Origin: Nocardioides sp. REDSEA-S33_B3
GTDB taxonomy: Bacteria; Actinomycetota; Actinomycetes; Propionibacteriales; Nocardioidaceae
Direction of reading: 5' to 3'
Assembly (NCBI GenBank): GCA_001627335.1
Contig: LUPK01000014.1
Coordinates: 27,189 to 91,188, forward strand
DNA length: 64,000 bases
The notes beneath the pieces are model-generated. The model was not told the DNA's origin, searched no databases, and worked only from the letters and a program-made list of their open reading frames with translations. Position numbers and translations under genes: made by a program. How positions within the stretch are numbered: position 1 is the stretch's first letter; each line of letters starts with the position of its first letter. Positions 1 to 8,959 of the stretch are shown here, in pieces.

Positions 1-1225
1 GCCCGAGGGCGCAGGGGCAGGCGATGATCAGGACCGCCACTGCGGCGGTGAACGCGGCGGTGACACTGTGGCCGCTCAGCAGCCACCCGGCGAGCGTGGC
101 CAGGGAGAGGGCGATGACGATGGGGACGAAGACTGCCGAGACTCGGTCGGCGAGGCGTTGGACTTCGGCCTTGCCGTTCTGGGCGTCCTCGACCAGGCGG
201 GCCATCTGGGCCAGCTGGGTGTCGGCTCCGACGCGGGTGGCCCGGACGACGAGGCGACCGCCGGCGTTGACGGTGGCACCGACGACGGAGTCGCCGGGCC
301 CGACCTCGACGGGCACTGGCTCTCCGGTGAGCATGGAGGCGTCGACGGCCGACGTGCCGTCCTCGACGACACCGTCGGTGGCGACCTTCTCCCCCGGACG
401 CACGATGAACCGGTCCCCGACCGCCAGCTGGCTCACGGGCACGCGCACCTCTGCGCCGTCACGGAGGACGGCGACGTCCTTGGCGCCCATGTCGAGCAGG
501 GCGCGCAACGCCGCACCGGACTGGCGCTTGGCGCGGGCCTCGAAGTAGCGGCCCGCGATGATGAAGGTGGTGACCGCGGCCGCCACTTCGAGGTAGATGT
601 GGACGTCCGCCTCGCCGTCGGGGAAGAGGTCGAACGGCATCCGCATCCCGGTCATCCCGGCGTGGGTGAACAGCAGTGCCCACAGCGACCACAGCCAGGC
701 GGCGGTGACGCCGACCGAGATCAGGGTGTCCATGGTGGCGGCGCCGTGACGGGCGTTGGTCACCGCGGCTCGGTGGAACGGCCAGGCACCCCAGACCACG
801 ACGGGTGAGGCCAGGGTCAGCGAGATCCACTGCCAGTTGTCGAACTGCAGCGCCGGGATCATCGACATGGCCAGCACCGGCACCGTCAGCACGGCCGATA
901 CCACCAGGCGCTGCCACCACCCCGCGGCCTCGCGGTCCCGATCGTCCGGCTCGGTGGTGGCCACGCCCTCGTCACCGCTGGGCGCCCGGGCCGGCACAGT
1001 CGCGGTGTAGCCGGTGGCCTCCACCACCGTAACGAGGTCGTCGGGGCTGAGGTTTGTCGGGTAGCTGACCTTGGCCTTCTCGGTGGCGTAATTGACCGTG
1101 GCGGTGACGCCGTCGAGCTTGTTCAGCTTCTTCTCGATCCGCGCGGCGCAGGAGGCGCACGTCATCCCACCGATGGCGAGCTCGATGTCGTTGACGGTGT
1201 CGGACGCGGTGGTCTGCTGGGTCAT
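1..1225 (-). CDS. copA: Copper-translocating P-type ATPase, N-terminal part (runs off left edge)
   Basis: P1B-type ATPase that exports Cu(I) across the inner membrane. About 408 N-terminal residues are present; the rest lies beyond the left edge. The N-terminal heavy-metal-associated domain has GMTCASC (Cys23 and Cys26), followed by membrane helices and the actuator domain with LTGEPVPVE. The last visible residues, IACPCALG, are the transmembrane CPC metal site. The ATG at 1225 is preceded by AGGAGG seven bases upstream. It is the last gene of a csoR-copZ-copA unit read leftward, so CsoR very likely derepresses it when copper is present. Phosphorylation and ATP-binding domains cannot be checked here. 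Confidence 0.95.
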   Translation of the reverse strand, partial: MTQQTTASDTVNDIELAIGGMTCASCAARIEKKLNKLDGVTATVNYATEKAKVSYPTNLSPDDLVTVVEATGYTATVPARAPSGDEGVATTEPDDRDREAAGWWQRLVVSAVLTVPVLAMSMIPALQFDNWQWISLTLASPVVVWGAWPFHRAAVTNARHGAATMDTLISVGVTAAWLWSLWALLFTHAGMTGMRMPFDLFPDGEADVHIYLEVAAAVTTFIIAGRYFEARAKRQSGAALRALLDMGAKDVAVLRDGAEVRVPVSQLAVGDRFIVRPGEKVATDGVVEDGTSAVDASMLTGEPVPVEVGPGDSVVGATVNAGGRLVVRATRVGADTQLAQMARLVEDAQNGKAEVQRLADRVSAVFVPIVIALSLATLAGWLLSGHSVTAAFTAAVAVLIIACPCALG

Positions 1226-1278
1226 GACTGTGCCTCCTGGGGGATGGATCGCGCTTCGGACGTGAGGGACCTGGCCCG

Positions 1279-1659
1279 TCAGGCGAGGTGGTAGTCGCCG
1301 GCCTCGTCGAGGGCTGCGGCGACCTGTGCCCGATCGAGGGGCTGGGCGCTGGTCACGGTGACCGAGGAGGTCCCGCCGGCGACGAGGTCGACGGAGACGT
1401 CGCTGACGCCGTCCAGGCTCTTGAGCTCGCTGGTGACGGCGCTGGCGCAGTGGCCGCAGGTCATCCCCGTCACGTCGTAGCTGGTCGTGGTCATTTCGTT
1501 TCCCTTCGTTGCGGCGGTGGCGGTCGATTCGATGGTGGTGCCGGTGGAACTACCGGTCTCGGTGTTGGAGCCGCAGCCGCATCCTCCGCAGCCGCAGCCA
1601 CCGCCGTTCGGGGGGCTGTCGGCCAACTGGAGTTCGTGGCTGGTGTGTGGGGCGGGCAT
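1279..1659 (-). CDS. copZ: CopZ-like copper chaperone with Cys-rich N-terminal extension
   Basis: Small cytosolic metal chaperone of 126 residues. The C-terminal 70 residues are a heavy-metal-associated domain with GMTCGHC (around residues 65-71), which binds Cu(I) and would hand it to the downstream CopA. The N-terminal half is low complexity and carries a Gly/Cys cluster, GGGCGCGGCGCG (residues 19-30), which adds four cysteines. The start was set at the ATG preceded by GAAGGAG at 1659; an internal ATG at residue 56 would give a bare 71-residue CopZ. It lies between csoR and copA on the same strand. The role of the Cys-rich extension as extra copper storage is inference. Confidence 0.9.
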   Translation of the reverse strand: MPAPHTSHELQLADSPPNGGGCGCGGCGCGSNTETGSSTGTTIESTATAATKGNEMTTTSYDVTGMTCGHCASAVTSELKSLDGVSDVSVDLVAGGTSSVTVTSAQPLDRAQVAAALDEAGDYHLA

Positions 1660-1685
1660 GGGTGCTCCTTCGTTGGTCGGGTCGG

Positions 1686-1970
1686 TCATGAGCGGACGAG
1701 TCGTCGGATCGCTGCGGAGGCCTCGTTGAGCTTCTGTTGGGCCTCGGCGGGGTCGGTGGCGTGGGTCAGGCAGTGCTCGAGGTGCTGGTCGAGGAGAACG
1801 AGCGCCACGCCTTCGAGGGCCTTCGTCGCCGCCGAGACCTGGGTGAGGATGTCGATGCAGTACTGCTCCTCGTCCACCAGGCGCTGCAGGCCGCGAATCT
1901 GGCCCTCGATGCGGCGCAGCCGGGTCAGCACTGCCTGCTTCTCGGTGATGTATCCCGGTTCGGCTGCCAT
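1686..1970 (-). CDS. csoR: CsoR-type copper-sensing repressor
   Basis: Copper-responsive repressor of 94 residues, the usual length of the CsoR/RcnR (DUF156) family. These proteins are all-helical tetramers that release DNA when Cu(I) binds. The copper triad is visible as Cys38, His63 and Cys67, in the helix stretches QYCIDIL and DQHLEHCL, with Tyr37 also present. The ATG is preceded by AGAGGAGG. It is the first gene of csoR-copZ-copA, and a palindromic operator lies about 55 bases upstream, so autoregulation is the simplest reading. A nickel or formaldehyde sensor is less likely because the Cys-His-Cys pattern fits copper. Confidence 0.95.
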   Translation of the reverse strand: MAAEPGYITEKQAVLTRLRRIEGQIRGLQRLVDEEQYCIDILTQVSAATKALEGVALVLLDQHLEHCLTHATDPAEAQQKLNEASAAIRRLVRS

Positions 1971-2024
1971 CGCGACCCTCCTCTGCCTGTACCCGGACGG
2001 GGTGTCTGCCTTCGCACTTGACTA

Positions 2025-2039
2025 TACCCCCATGGGGTA
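2025..2039. promoter_or_regulatory. Probable CsoR operator upstream of csoR-copZ-copA
   Basis: TACCCC (2025-2030), a 3-base centre, then GGGGTA (2034-2039): a perfect 6-bp inverted repeat in the csoR upstream region. CsoR operators of actinobacteria are GC-rich palindromes of this kind. Assignment is by motif and position. Confidence 0.75.
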
Positions 2040-2105
2040 CTCCCACAAGGTGGCTGGAGAGACCTTCATCGAACCTTCATCGAGGTCGGTACTCTGCCTC
2101 GGTGG

Positions 2106-2801
2106 TCAGGCGCTGAGGTTGCTGCGGATCTCGTCGAGCAGGTCCTGGGGTGCCAGCCACATGGAGGGGTATTCGCCGTACCAGCGCTGTCGACCCTGCC
2201 TGTCGATGAGCACGAAGCTGTGCCCGGGCAGTCCGGCATGCATGCCTTTGCCGAGGGTTCCGTAGGCCTCGGAGACCGTGCCGTCGTCGAGCAGGAACGG
2301 TGTGGTGACTCCGTTGGCGGTCATGTCGGCGGTGATCTGCTCGCGGGTGTTCATCACGATCGGCAGCACGGTGACGTCGGCTGACCGGTCGTCGGCGCCG
2401 CGCAGCGCCGGGTCCGGTGTCGTCCAGTAGGACTGCACACCGGCGACTCCGGGCGTCTCGGCCAGCTGCTCGGTGAGCGCGCGGCCTGACTGTGCGACTT
2501 CGGAAGAGTTCAGGGTGCCAGTGGTTGTCTCGACGATCAGGACCAGGTTCGGGGGGTCGCCGGGGAACTGGTGGGTCAGGAGTTCGGCTGCCTGTTGTGA
2601 CTCTGCCGAGGGGTCCAGGTAGGCACCAGAAACGAGCTTGTCGCCAGCATCCCGCCCGGCCACGCCAGCCAGAGCCATCAGCAGTAACGCCACCAGCAGC
2701 ACCACGCCGCGGCGACGGAGCAGCAGACCGACGAACCACCCGGGCTCCGGACCCGACTCGCTCATCCCGCTCCGCTCGCGGCGCACCGCTGTCGTCGCCA
2801 T
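2106..2801 (-). pseudogene. Chimeric remnant: MMPL transporter N-terminus fused to redoxin C-terminus
   Basis: One open frame of 231 codons that joins two unrelated halves. Residues 1 to about 145 match the start of an MMPL/RND-type transporter: a single membrane helix (about 21-40) followed by the first part of the extracytoplasmic loop with YLDPSAESQQAAELL. From about residue 145 (near 2360-2372) the sequence becomes the C-terminal half of a peroxiredoxin/thioredoxin-fold protein (LLDDGTVSEAYG, GHSFVLIDRQG). The MMPL core helices and the redoxin active-site cysteine are both missing. The start has GAGGAG upstream. An in-frame deletion between an MMPL gene and a redoxin gene is the likely origin. 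A product may be made but should lack both activities. Confidence 0.7.
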
Positions 2802-2848
2802 CGTAGAACGCTCCTCAACCTGCTTCGCTGTCAGCGGGATTAGACGAT

Positions 2849-2871
2849 CAATGTGGCGGACGCTATCATTG
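2849..2871. promoter_or_regulatory. Possible CmtR-type operator in the divergent spacer
   Basis: CAATG (2849-2853) and CATTG (2867-2871) form an imperfect spaced inverted repeat just before cmtR, in the 74-base gap to the divergent chimeric gene. ArsR/SmtB-family repressors usually bind such sites next to their own start. The arms are only five bases, so this is weak. Confidence 0.35.
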
Positions 2872-2875
2872 GCGC

Positions 2876-3277
2876 ATGCCAATGACAACGCCCAAGGCTG
2901 ACCCGGCGCTGCAGCGCGGCGCGGCACTGTTCCACGGGCTCGCGGACCGCAACAGGCTGGCGATCGTCCGACAGCTGTCCGCGGGCGAACGCCGGGTGGT
3001 GGACCTGACCAACACGCTCGGCCTGGCCCAGGGCACCGTCTCCGGGCATCTGGCCTGCCTGCGCGACTGCGGCTTAGTCGTCGGCCGACCCGAGGGTCGG
3101 CAGATGTTCTACTCCATCGCCCACCCCGAGTTGATGGACCTCCTCGCGGCGGCCGAGCAGCTCTTGGGCTTGACCGGCGAGGCCGTGGAGATCTGCCCCC
3201 GCTACGGCCCAGTGGACACCCACCCGCATCCTCAGACCGAGACCATTCCCACCACGACGGAGGAAGTAGCACCGTGA
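2876..3277 (+). CDS. cmtR: CmtR-like Cd(II)/Pb(II)-sensing ArsR-family repressor
   Basis: ArsR/SmtB winged-helix repressor of 133 residues. The metal ligands expected for CmtR are present: Cys61 and Cys65 in the recognition-helix segment HLACLRDC, and Cys107 in the C-terminal tail (EICPRYG). In the M. tuberculosis protein the equivalent triad binds Cd(II) or Pb(II) and releases the operator. No ribosome binding site precedes the ATG, so the mRNA may be leaderless; a second ATG is two codons downstream. It overlaps the next gene by GTGA, which places it at the head of a cmtR-ctpG-lspA operon that it most likely represses. Confidence 0.92.
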   Translation: MPMTTPKADPALQRGAALFHGLADRNRLAIVRQLSAGERRVVDLTNTLGLAQGTVSGHLACLRDCGLVVGRPEGRQMFYSIAHPELMDLLAAAEQLLGLTGEAVEICPRYGPVDTHPHPQTETIPTTTEEVAP

Positions 3278-5247
3278 CGGACGCCTGCGGCTGCGGCCAC
3301 GACGAGCCCCGCAACGACGACGGCGAGCTGGAGGAACACGAGCCCGAACGGCTCTGGGAGGTCACTGAACTCCGCTTCGCCGCTCTCGCCGGTCTCTTCC
3401 TGATCACCGGGTACATCGCCGACCTCAACGACGCCAGCCAGGGCGTGGTCACCGGACTGAACGCCGTCGCGCTGGCGCTCGGCGCCTGGACGTTCGTCCC
3501 CAGCACCCTCAAGCGACTAGCCAAGGGCAAGATCGGCGTCGGCACCCTGATGACGATCGCCGCGATCGGCGCGGTCATCCTCGGCGAGGTCGCCGAAGCA
3601 GCGATGCTGGCCTTCCTCTACTCCATCAGCGAGGGCCTGGAGGAGTACGCCGTCGCCCGCACCCGCCGCGGGCTGCGCGCCCTGCTGTCCCTGGTCCCGG
3701 CCGAGGCCACCATCCTCCGCGCCGGCGCCCAGGTCACCGTCTCCCCCGCCGACCTGGTGATCGGCGACCTGCTCCTAGTCCGCCCAGGTGAGCGCGTCGC
3801 CACCGACGGCGTCATCCGCACCGGCCGCACCGCCCTGGACGTCTCCGCGCTCACCGGCGAATCCGTCCCCGTCGAGGCCGGCGCCGGCGACACCGTCTAC
3901 GCCGGCTCCATCAACGGCACCGGAGTCCTCGAAGTCGAGGTCACCACCACCGCCGAGGACAACTCCCTGGCCCGGATCGTCACCATCGTCGAGGCCGAGC
4001 AGTCCCGCAAGGGCAACGCTCAGCGCCTCGCCGACCGGATCGCCAAGCCGCTGGTGCCCGGGATCATGATCCTCGCCGCGATCATCGCGATCATCGGTAG
4101 CCTGCTGGGTGACCCGGCGACGTGGATCGAGCGCGCCCTGGTCGTCCTGGTCGCCGCCTCCCCGTGTGCGCTGGCGATCTCCGTGCCGGTCACCGTGGTC
4201 GCCGCCATCGGCGCCGCGAGCCGCATCGGCGCCCTGGTCAAGGGCGGTGCCGCCCTGGAGGCCCTCGGCCGGATCCGAACCGTCGCCCTGGACAAGACCG
4301 GCACGCTCACCCGCAACCAGCCGGCCGTGGTCGACGTCGCCACCGCTGCGGGCCACACCCGTGACCACGTTCTGGACGTCGCGGCAGCCCTGGAGTCCCG
4401 CAGCGAGCATCCGCTGGCCCGGGCCATCCTCGCCGCGGTCCCCGAGCACCGCGACGCCGAGGGGGTCGAGGCCGTCACCGGCGCCGGCCTGACCGGAACG
4501 GTCGCCGGGCGGCCCGCCCGGCTCGGACGGCCCGGCTGGATCCCCGCCGGCGAGCTCGCCGAGCCGGTCGCCGCCATGCAGGAGGCCGGCGCGACGGCGG
4601 TGCTGGTCGAGTACGACGGGGCCGTGATCGGCGCCGTCGCCGTCCGCGACGATCTCCGTGCCGAGGCCGCCGAGGTGGTTGCCCGGCTCCGCGACGGCGG
4701 CTACGAGGTCGCCATGCTCACCGGCGACAACGACCGCACCGCCGCCGCCCTGGCCGCCCAGGCTGGCATCGCCGACGTGCACGCCGAGCTCCGTCCCGAG
4801 GACAAGTCCACCATCATCGCCCGCCTCCGCGAGAGCCGGCCGACCGCGATGGTCGGGGACGGGGTCAACGACGCCCCGGCCCTGGCCACCGCCGACGTCG
4901 GGATCGCGATGGGGGCGATGGGCAGCGACGTGGCCATCGAGACCGCCGACGTCGCTCTGATGGGCGAGGACCTGCGCCACCTACCGCACAACCTGACCCA
5001 CGCCCGCCGCGCCCGGTCGATCATGCTGCAGAACGTCGGCCTCTCCCTCGGCCTGATCGCCATCCTGATCCCGCTCGCTGCCCTCGGCGTGCTCGGGCTC
5101 GCCGCGGTGGTGCTGGTCCACGAGATCGCCGAGATCCTGGTGATCGGCAACGGCGTCCGCGCCGGCCGCGCCCGACCGCTACCGCCCGCACCAGCGGGCA
5201 CACAGCCGACGCCGGCGCACATGCCGGCGGAAGCCGCCGCGAGGTGA
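3274..5247 (+). CDS. ctpG: Heavy-metal P-type ATPase, CtpG/CadA-like (Cd/Pb/Zn efflux)
   Basis: P1B-type ATPase of 657 residues that should expel Cd(II), Pb(II) or related divalent ions. The actuator motif LTGES, the phosphorylated Asp340 in DKTGTLT, the HP motif (SEHPLARAI) and GDGVNDAP are all intact. The membrane metal site is Ser296-Pro297-Cys298 instead of the usual CPC, and the last helix carries HEIAEILVIGNG. There is no HMA domain; the N-terminus instead has ACGCGHDE. SPC plus a C-terminal His-Glu motif is typical of the P1B-4 group and CtpG/CtpD relatives. GTG start, overlapping cmtR and then lspA by four bases each. Exact metal preference cannot be read from sequence. Confidence 0.92.
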   Translation: MTDACGCGHDEPRNDDGELEEHEPERLWEVTELRFAALAGLFLITGYIADLNDASQGVVTGLNAVALALGAWTFVPSTLKRLAKGKIGVGTLMTIAAIGAVILGEVAEAAMLAFLYSISEGLEEYAVARTRRGLRALLSLVPAEATILRAGAQVTVSPADLVIGDLLLVRPGERVATDGVIRTGRTALDVSALTGESVPVEAGAGDTVYAGSINGTGVLEVEVTTTAEDNSLARIVTIVEAEQSRKGNAQRLADRIAKPLVPGIMILAAIIAIIGSLLGDPATWIERALVVLVAASPCALAISVPVTVVAAIGAASRIGALVKGGAALEALGRIRTVALDKTGTLTRNQPAVVDVATAAGHTRDHVLDVAAALESRSEHPLARAILAAVPEHRDAEGVEAVTGAGLTGTVAGRPARLGRPGWIPAGELAEPVAAMQEAGATAVLVEYDGAVIGAVAVRDDLRAEAAEVVARLRDGGYEVAMLTGDNDRTAAALAAQAGIADVHAELRPEDKSTIIARLRESRPTAMVGDGVNDAPALATADVGIAMGAMGSDVAIETADVALMGEDLRHLPHNLTHARRARSIMLQNVGLSLGLIAILIPLAALGVLGLAAVVLVHEIAEILVIGNGVRAGRARPLPPAPAGTQPTPAHMPAEAAAR

Positions 5248-5783
5248 CCGCCGGTTCGAGCCAGGCCCCGACGCGAGCGGGAGCCGGTCGCGTGGCGGTC
5301 CTGCTGGCGGCCGCCACGGTGGCCGCGATCGACCTCAGCGCGAAGGCCGTCTCCGAGGCCCGGCTGGCCGACTCCTCGGTTGACCTCGGCCTGATCCAGC
5401 TGCGGCTGGCCTACAACCCCGGCGTGGCGTTCAGCATGGGCGACAAGCTGCCCGCCGGGGTGATCGTGGCCATCACCGCAGCGATCTCGATCTTATTCGC
5501 CGTCTACGCATGGCACCGGGCCCCCCAAGCGGGGTGGGTCGAGCGGATCGCCGGCGGCGCCGTGATCGGCGGCGCGGTCGCCAACGTGGTCGACCGCGCC
5601 CGCGACGGCGTGGTCACCGACTACCTGCACACCGGCTGGTGGCCCACCTTCAACCTCGCCGACACCTTCATCGTCACCGGATGCATCGCAATCGCTCTGC
5701 TGTACGCCCGCCCAGAACGCGCATCGAGCACGCCAGCGTCGGTGAAGGACGATTCCGGCGCACCTTCCATCTCCGAGCCTTGA
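5244..5783 (+). CDS. lspA: Lipoprotein signal peptidase (LspA), metal-operon copy
   Basis: Membrane aspartic protease of 179 residues that cuts the signal peptide of diacylated prolipoproteins. The catalytic pair appears as Asp126 (VVTDYL) and Asp140 (FNLADT), with the conserved NVVDR segment at 114-118 and four hydrophobic helices. It overlaps ctpG by GTGA. Such an lspA next to a lead or cadmium pump is known elsewhere, for example pbrC of Cupriavidus, so this is probably an accessory copy rather than the housekeeping gene. A degraded C-terminal piece of a second copy lies at 8471-8602. Confidence 0.93.
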   Translation: MTAGSSQAPTRAGAGRVAVLLAAATVAAIDLSAKAVSEARLADSSVDLGLIQLRLAYNPGVAFSMGDKLPAGVIVAITAAISILFAVYAWHRAPQAGWVERIAGGAVIGGAVANVVDRARDGVVTDYLHTGWWPTFNLADTFIVTGCIAIALLYARPERASSTPASVKDDSGAPSISEP

Positions 5784-5952
5784 CCGGCGCTCGAGGGGGA
5801 CCGGCCGGCTGCGCTGAGTGCCCGCAGCACCCGAGGCTCAGCCAGCTCAGCCTGCTAGCCACGACGGTTGCTGATGGCGAACTCAGGGGCCGTGCTCTCG
5901 CGACACAAGACGACCAGTGCGTCGACACTGCAGAACCCAAGGAGACATAGAC

Positions 5953-6546
5953 ATGATCGGCCCCGCGTTGCAGGCGATTGGCCTGTTTCTAGTCACCAAC
6001 ATCGACGACATCATCGTCTTGTCCCTGTTCTTCGCACGCGGAGCCGGGCAACGAGGTACCACCACCAGAATCATCGCCGGGCAGTACCTCGGATTCGGTG
6101 GCATTCTGCTGGCCTCCGTCGCGGTGACCTTCGGCGCGGGACTGTTCCTTCCCGACGAAGCCATCCCGTACTTCGGCCTCATCCCACTCCTTCTGGGTGT
6201 CTACGCGGGCTGGCGGGTCTGGCGAAACGGGGACGATGATGACGACGACAGCCTCGCCGACAGGCCGATCAGCGCCCTGGCGGTGGCTGCGGTCACCTTC
6301 GCCAACGGCGGAGACAACATCGGGGTCTACGTGCCGGTGTTCCTCGCGGTCGGCACCGGGGCGCTCGTGGCCTACTGCGTGGTGTTCCTGGCTCTCGTCC
6401 TCGTCCTCGTCCTGGCCGCGAAGTTCGTGGCCACCCGCAAGCCGATCGCGGAGGTGCTCGAGCGGTGGGAGCACATCTTGTTCCCTCTCGTGCTCATCGT
6501 GCTCGGCCTCGTCATCTTGATCGAGGGCGGTGCGTTCGGCTTGTGA
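5953..6546 (+). CDS. cadD: CadD-family cadmium resistance transporter
   Basis: Integral membrane protein of 197 residues with about six helices. The repeated motifs NIDDIIVLSLFF (near residue 17) and FANGGDNIGVYVP (near residue 119) mark the CadD family, a LysE-superfamily group implicated in cadmium export. A stretch of seven Asp/Glu-type residues (DDDDDDS) lies in the central loop. The ATG was chosen because AAGGAG precedes it; the frame is open further upstream but without a ribosome binding site. It follows cmtR-ctpG-lspA at 170 bases on the same strand and belongs to the same resistance region. Confidence 0.9.
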   Translation: MIGPALQAIGLFLVTNIDDIIVLSLFFARGAGQRGTTTRIIAGQYLGFGGILLASVAVTFGAGLFLPDEAIPYFGLIPLLLGVYAGWRVWRNGDDDDDDSLADRPISALAVAAVTFANGGDNIGVYVPVFLAVGTGALVAYCVVFLALVLVLVLAAKFVATRKPIAEVLERWEHILFPLVLIVLGLVILIEGGAFGL

Positions 6547-6711
6547 CCGCGTGGCCAACCCGCTCGCGAGGAGTTTGGACAGGGTCATGCAGAACGTCAT
6601 GCCTGTCTAGGCGCAGAGCCGCCGAACAGCCAACGCCGACTCACTCGGTCGCCCACACTCCGGTCCGACAGCTTCGCGGCATGTCACCGTCCTCTCACCG
6701 GCGCATCGCGG

Positions 6712-8406
6712 CTATCGGCGCCGCCAGCTGCGAAGGCCACGCAGCCTCGGGAGTCCGCGACCGATCACCGCCGCGATGACAGCCGTGAGACCTGCCAGGA
6801 CCAAGAGTTGTCGGATGAGCGAGCCGTAGCGCACTGCAGGCGTGTGTTCGTTGACCAGCGCGACCTGAGCGACCGCGATATCGGTCGTCCTCGGTTCCAG
6901 CTGGGCCCGGACCGTGCCGTCCGGGCCGATGACGCCGCTGATTCCGTTGGTGGAGGCGACCACCACGGTGCGGCCGGTCTCCATGGCACGAGCCCGGCTG
7001 ATGGTGAACTGCTGCATTTGCTGCGAGGTTCCGGTGAAGGTGGCGTTGCTGGTCTGCACCGTCACCATCTGGCCGCCGTTCTCGATCTGCGCGGCGACGG
7101 AGTCGTCGAACGCGACGTCGAAGCAGATCAGGTCCGCGACGCGTGTGCCGGCGATGTCGAGTGGCCGTGTGCGAGTGCCGGCGATCATGTCGCGCGGGAT
7201 CATGTCCAGGCGCCCGATCTGGAGTCCGGAGAGCAGGCTGCGGAAGGGCACGTACTCGCCGAACGGCACCGGGTGGCGTTTGGTGTAGCGCTCCTTGGTC
7301 GAGCCGTCCGGCAGCCACGCCAGTCCCTGGTTGAGCACGGCGTCCGGGCGAGGACCGTCGACGATGGCACCCACCAACACCGGCACCCCGACCGCTGCCA
7401 CGGCGCGGGAGATCCCTGCGTTGGTCTGCTCATCCGCGAAGGGGTCGACGGCGGTGGAGTTCTCCGGCCACAGCACGAAGTCGGGCCGGGGGACGGCGCC
7501 GGATTCGACCCGCTCGGCGAGGTCAACGGTGGCCTGGACGTGGTTCTCGGTCACCTGCTCATGGACGGCGACCAGGTCGTTCCCGGCGCCGGGAACGTCG
7601 CCCTGCACCGCGGCGACCGTCACGGTCGGCAGCCCGGCCTCCCATGACGACGTCAACGACTCGGGCCGGACCAGGACCGGCGCGGAGCCGACCAGCAGTG
7701 CGGCGCCAATGACCACGACCGCCCCTATCGGGCGTGCCTTGCCCTCCCGGACCACCCAGGCAAGCATGGCGCTGGCCAGGGCTACCAGGAAGCTGACGCC
7801 GCTGGCGCCGACCCACGGCAGCCACAGCGCGAACGGGGTGTCCACGGTGGCCCAAGCCAGCCGGGTCCACGGGAAGCCACCGAGCGGCCAGGTCGACATC
7901 GCGGTCTCGAGCGCCACTCACACGCTCGCGGTCCACATCGGCCAGCCGCGCAGCCGACCCGCCAGCGCGATCCCGAGGCCGGCGAGGGCGTAGTAGCCGG
8001 CGACAACGGGGCTCATCAGCAGCCAGGCGTCGGTGCCGACGGCCCGCATCCATCCCGTCAGGACGAGCGTGTATCCGAACCCGAACAGCAGCCCCATCGC
8101 AAACGCGTGGCGCAGCGGCTCCCGCTGCAGCAGGAGCACCAGCGCGGCGACCGCCAACGGTAGGAGCCAGCGCTGCTCCCACGGAGCGCTGGCTCCCGCG
8201 GCGGCAACCCCGGCCAGCGATGCCGCCGCGAGTCGTGCGAGCCGACGGCGGCGTCGAGGCCGGTCGACGGATGCCGGGGCCTTCTCACCCGTCTGGGCTG
8301 CGCGGGCCGCCATGGGCGTGGGCGTGCGAGGCGTAGGAGGCGTGGGCGTGCGAGGCGTAGGAGGCGTGGGCGTGGGAGGCGTGGGAGGCGTGGGCGCAGG
8401 TGTCAC
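6712..8406 (-). pseudogene. lnt: Apolipoprotein N-acyltransferase gene split by an in-frame stop
   Basis: Reading leftward, codons from 8406 encode the N-terminal membrane part of Lnt and stop at TGA (7920-7918). The very next codon continues in the same frame with the rest of Lnt to 6712. The join reads WTASV-stop-VALETAM. Intact Lnt proteins usually have Trp near this point, so a TGG to TGA change is the likely lesion. The nitrilase domain keeps the catalytic Glu (LWPENS), Lys (YTKRHPVPFGEY) and Cys (DLICFDV). The first 30 codons are a Thr-Pro-rich tandem repeat. Without readthrough the two halves are separate, and the gene is probably dead. A second, intact lnt lies at 13191-14774. Confidence 0.85.
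8313..8400. repeat. Tandem GC-rich minisatellite at the 5' end of the split lnt
   Basis: Roughly 9- to 12-base units built on GGCGTGGGCGTG / CGAGGCGTAGGAGG repeat across about 88 bases and encode a Thr-Pro-Arg-rich N-terminus on the minus strand. Slippage could alter its length. Confidence 0.7.
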
Positions 8407-8470
8407 CGCTCACTCCGGCCCGGTGAGAGAGTCCAGGAGCCTGGCGAGCTCCTCGCTGGAAGCTTCCCCG

Positions 8471-8602
8471 ACCTTCCTGGTCACCGGATTCATCGTGATC
8501 GCTCTCCTGCACGCCCGCCCCGAACGCACGACCAGTACCCCCGAGGCGGTGGAGGACCACATCGGCAACCCGGCCGTCGCTGACCGCCCCCCGCAGACAT
8601 AG
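8471..8602 (+). pseudogene. C-terminal fragment of a second lspA
   Basis: The frame from 8471 encodes TFLVTGFIVIALLHARPERT, closely matching the tail of LspA at 5244-5783 (TFIVTGCIAIALLYARPERA), then about 23 diverged residues and a TAG stop. The catalytic helices are absent. It is the end of a second, deleted lspA, abutting a truncated IS3 transposase on the other strand. This suggests that a duplicate cadmium-type operon was destroyed here. Confidence 0.8.
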
Positions 8603-8619
8603 CCATCGTCTTCCGCGCT

Positions 8620-8789
8620 CGGCATCGCACCGCATCGGCGCCCTTGTCGATCCTGTCCTGTCGACGCCAGACGTAGATCGAGGCCTCGCTGATACCCAAG
8701 TCGTACGCGACCTGGCCGACCAAGCACCCTTCCTTAAGCAAGCCGATCACCTTGCGCCGAAACTCCGGCGGATAAGCCCGTCTGCCCAC
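8620..8789 (-). pseudogene. Truncated IS3-family transposase OrfA (N-terminus only)
   Basis: The first 55 or so codons from ATG 8789 give MGRRAYPPEFRRKVIGLL and a helix-turn-helix (VAYDLGISEASIYVWRRQDRID), typical of IS3-family OrfA. Homology stops near 8622, where the frame runs into the lspA remnant. OrfB and the terminal repeats are missing. It is insertion-sequence debris. Confidence 0.8.
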
Positions 8790-8900
8790 TGCTGCCTCCT
8801 GATGACAGGCATCAGAATCCAGTCAGCCGACTCCACCGAACCCGGGACACGCCACCGGGTGGAGTCCAGCAGAGTGGTGTACGAGCAGCCCCGGTGAGTG

Positions 8901-8922
8901 AGTCCCTACCGACGTAGGGACT
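8901..8922. repeat. 9-bp inverted repeat AGTCCCTAC / GTAGGGACT
   Basis: Perfect arms at 8901-8909 and 8914-8922 with a 4-base centre, in front of the ArsR-like remnant. It could be a relic operator or a hairpin. Nothing else supports a function. Confidence 0.5.
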
Positions 8923-8959
8923 GCCACCGGGTGACCGGCGCTAACCCTGCAAGCCGGCC

